Virus record (IMG/VR): IMGVR_UViG_3300035661_000015
Coordinates: 64,001-128,000 of that record
DNA length: 64,000 bases
Strand: one strand, 5' to 3'
Origin: a virus
Shown: positions 62,569 to 64,000 of the stretch, piece after piece
Layout of the letters: every line of letters begins with the position of its first letter
Position numbering within the stretch: the first letter of the stretch is position 1
The notes under the pieces: generated by a model
The model's database searches: none
The model's input: the letters and a program-made list of their open reading frames with translations, nothing else
Told to the model about the DNA's origin: nothing
Made by a program: the position numbers and the translations under genes

Positions 62569-63208
62569 TTAAAAAATCCTCCAAACTCTCGAACCTCCCA
62601 TCCTCAATTATAATTTTCTTTACGGCCCCCCTAACCTCTTCTTTTACAGTCGTCGGCACCGAAACGCCCGCAACCATTCTTAGAAAATGAGAACGAAGAT
62701 TGGCTGAAAGTTTATAGTCGATGATGTCGATAAGATCGTCACGTTCAGTTAATTCGTCGGTGTAAAAAACCTGATCTTCAACACCTGGATCAAAAATACT
62801 TTGAGGGGAGTTAATAGATTGCTTTGAGTCATTTTTAATCTTCCAAATTCTGTATAATTCGCAATTGTCCTTCTCGTCGAAAGATAAACAGCCACTATTC
62901 GATCTCTTAAATTTTTTATCAAAAGATGAGCATCCAACACAGGGCTTTTCACAGCGGGCCGTATTGTCGCGTTGAAAGTTTCTTAGGCGATTATTCAAGT
63001 GGACAAAGAGAATATTTTCAAGGGGGCGTTTGCCGTCGTACTTACCGCCACGTAAAAAGGTGAGGGCAATGATATGGGCCTCTTGGGTCAAATCTTCGGC
63101 TGAGTGAAAACTGAATTGATATTTGGGGCCAAGATAAGCCATTACTTTTTCGACCATCTCGTAGAAGGCTTGTTCGGTCGTATTTGCACTTTTGTAATGA
63201 TCACTCAT
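62561..63208 (-). CDS. Sigma70-region-2-like protein with Cys cluster
   Basis: ATG 63208 used (GGAG nine bases upstream); it overlaps the preceding stop. 215 residues. SAEDLTQEAHIIALTFLRGG and PLENILFVHLNNRLRNFQRD match sigma region 2 (core-binding helix and -10 helix) of gp55-like late sigma factors. It is followed by a C86, C90, C93, C107, C116 cluster, likely zinc, then a linker and C-terminal helices. It may direct host RNA polymerase to late promoters. Sits first among late genes. Confidence 0.65.
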   Translation of the reverse strand: MSDHYKSANTTEQAFYEMVEKVMAYLGPKYQFSFHSAEDLTQEAHIIALTFLRGGKYDGKRPLENILFVHLNNRLRNFQRDNTARCEKPCVGCSSFDKKFKRSNSGCLSFDEKDNCELYRIWKIKNDSKQSINSPQSIFDPGVEDQVFYTDELTERDDLIDIIDYKLSANLRSHFLRMVAGVSVPTTVKEEVRGAVKKIIIEDGRFESLEDFLNG

Positions 63209-63371
63209 TTTTAGGGGCTCCATCTTCGTTATCGACTAGGGTACGAAACCGGGCGAATTCATTTTTAATTTCGGTTTCAGTTGTGGTGGTTTTATTTAGG
63301 TCCGATGCTACTAAGGTTTTAGCTTTTTCCGTAGGGGCTAACAAAACCTCTTTTATTTTTATATTTGACAT
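63201..63371 (-). CDS. Small leader protein (56 aa)
   Basis: ATG 63371 with GGAG nine bases upstream; a longer frame to 63521 is rejected. Hydrophilic, acidic/Thr-rich. First gene of the leftward operon, about 550 bases after its promoter. Function unknown. Confidence 0.6.
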   Translation of the reverse strand: MSNIKIKEVLLAPTEKAKTLVASDLNKTTTTETEIKNEFARFRTLVDNEDGAPKNE

Positions 63372-63452
63372 ACTTGAGTACTCCAATAGTTGGTAAGTGG
63401 TTAACACTACTATATATATACCCCGCAATACAGTTAGTGGTTCAAATTGATA

Positions 63453-63543
63453 AGCGGAGAAAGTTAGGTGTGGATTTATTACGATAGATATGACTAGAAA
63501 GACTGATACTTTATGTATCAAATTCTTAGGGGTGAAACTGATT
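63453..63543 (+). repeat. Structured repeat unit A
   Basis: AGCGGAGAAA, GTTAGGTG, then ATAGAT, ACTAGAAA, a hairpin (TGATAC-TTTAT-GTATCA), and TTAGGGGTGA, followed by a second small hairpin (AAACT/AGTTT). Same order as unit B with different stem bases. Confidence 0.65.
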
Positions 63544-63596
63544 AGTTTGTCGCAGAACTTTTTCGGAGATATAAGATGGGATTATTAGCGGAGAAA

Positions 63597-63719
63597 TATA
63601 GGTGGGGTCAATAGATGTAGAATTACTAGAAACCCTGTTACTTTAAGCAACAAGGTTTTAGGGGCGACTTCGGAATTGTCGTTGGGCGAAATTAACGAAG
63701 GCCCCCTTATTTCTCCGCT
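63597..63719 (+). repeat. Structured repeat unit B with closing inverted copy
   Basis: AGCGGAGAAATA...ATAGAT...ACTAGAAA, hairpin (CCCTGTT/AACAAGG), TTTTAGGGGCGA, hairpin (CGAC/GTCG), then a reverse copy ending TATTTCTCCGCT that pairs exactly (12 bases) with the start. Confidence 0.7.
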
Positions 63720-63929
63720 CATGAATTTTCTTCAAAAGGGTGAGGCCACTAGCTTTGAAGGGCGAAAGCCCGATATGAGAAGATTGGGTAGGACAAACTG
63801 TAGAGGGACGAGTCACGGGATATTAGAACAAGAATTGACATACGACTAAAACATAAAGTTCATAATCACTAGCACATTCATTTTGGTCAGGGCTTGATCT
63901 TGAATGCTAAGACCTAAATTCCTTTTTTC

Positions 63930-63958
63930 ATTTTAATCAATGTCAAAAATCTTGTCAA
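63930..63958 (-). promoter_or_regulatory. Strong sigma70-type promoter of leftward operon
   Basis: Read leftward: TTGACA, 17 bases, TAAAAT (then GAA), preceded by CCCC. It matches the 48614 promoter in its first half. Directs transcription toward the sigma-like, terminase and structural genes. Confidence 0.75.
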
Positions 63959-64000
63959 GGGGTAAGTGGCAAAAAGGGAAAATTTTTTTATTTTCTTTTT

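Larger units (their letters stand above)
63372..64000. other. Noncoding leader with structured repeats
   Basis: 629 bases without coding sequence. It has two similar structured units (63453 and 63597), an outer inverted repeat to 63719, a GGGCGAAAGCCC hairpin near 63759, and the promoter at 63930. It would form the 5' leader of the leftward transcript. Confidence 0.8.

Noticed and set aside
63372-63521. Longer N-terminus for the leader protein (start 63521)
   Set aside because: The extension crosses a repeat unit, is hydrophobic, lacks a ribosome site, and ATG 63371 has GGAG at proper distance.
63600-63860. Group I intron or tmRNA-like gene
   Set aside because: A GNRA hairpin and several stems are present, but no P3-P7 core, splice context or tmRNA ends could be found.

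Overview
The window is a 64-kb segment of an AT-rich tailed double-stranded DNA phage genome, most likely a long-tailed siphovirus. It carries its own replisome, an HK97-type head module and a tape-measure protein of about 2,120 residues, which by the usual 0.15 nm per residue would give a tail near 300 nm. The host cannot be read directly. Several small exported proteins (Sec signal peptides ending in xxAQ, a Cys-rich basic miniprotein, a CAP-domain protein) suggest a Gram-negative host, and their style recalls planctomycetes, but that is weak inference.

Layout. Bases 1-34439 are coded on the + strand and 34498-63371 on the - strand. The two halves converge on one strong bidirectional terminator at 34467-34498. 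Genes are packed, with many ATGA/TTGA overlaps.

(1) 1-16.9 kb is replication: small zinc-finger proteins, a DnaB-type helicase, a DnaG-type primase, a dNMP kinase-like protein, a block of small exported or membrane proteins, a Cas4/RecB-like nuclease, an Rnl2-like RNA ligase, dUTPase, and a DNA polymerase III alpha subunit split into two genes with a DnaQ-like exonuclease between them. The second half is interrupted by an HNH-bearing intein. SSB closes the block.

(2) 16.9-33.1 kb is a long, tightly coupled operon of glycosyltransferase-fold proteins, two NAD-dependent epimerases, a cupin, a sugar nucleotidyltransferase-like protein and a methyltransferase-like protein, interleaved with small unknown proteins, a P-loop kinase and an endonuclease. 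It looks like a dedicated glycan or glycoconjugate pathway.

(3) 33.1-34.4 kb has a putative annealing protein and small proteins.

(4) 34.5-53.1 kb, read leftward, holds tail and neck genes, with the tape measure containing an HExxH zincin-like domain, and one tRNA gene with anticodon UAG.

(5) 53.2-61 kb is capsid, decoration, protease-scaffold, portal and large terminase; 61-63.4 kb is ERCC4 and HNH nucleases, an HTH protein that may be the small terminase, a sigma-like protein and a short leader gene. A strong promoter at 63930-63958 probably starts this half.

The most unusual feature is a dispersed bipartite repeat: AGCGGAGAAA, then 3-11 bases, then GGGGGCGA. It occurs some 30-40 times in both orientations, in coding sequence in all three frames, and as inverted pairs forming hairpins in the few intergenic gaps. 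Two adjacent copies at 63.45-63.72 kb are embedded in a duplicated structured element whose stems covary. Other notable points are genes that appear to begin at ATC, ATT or CTG, and two reading frames broken by two stops each.
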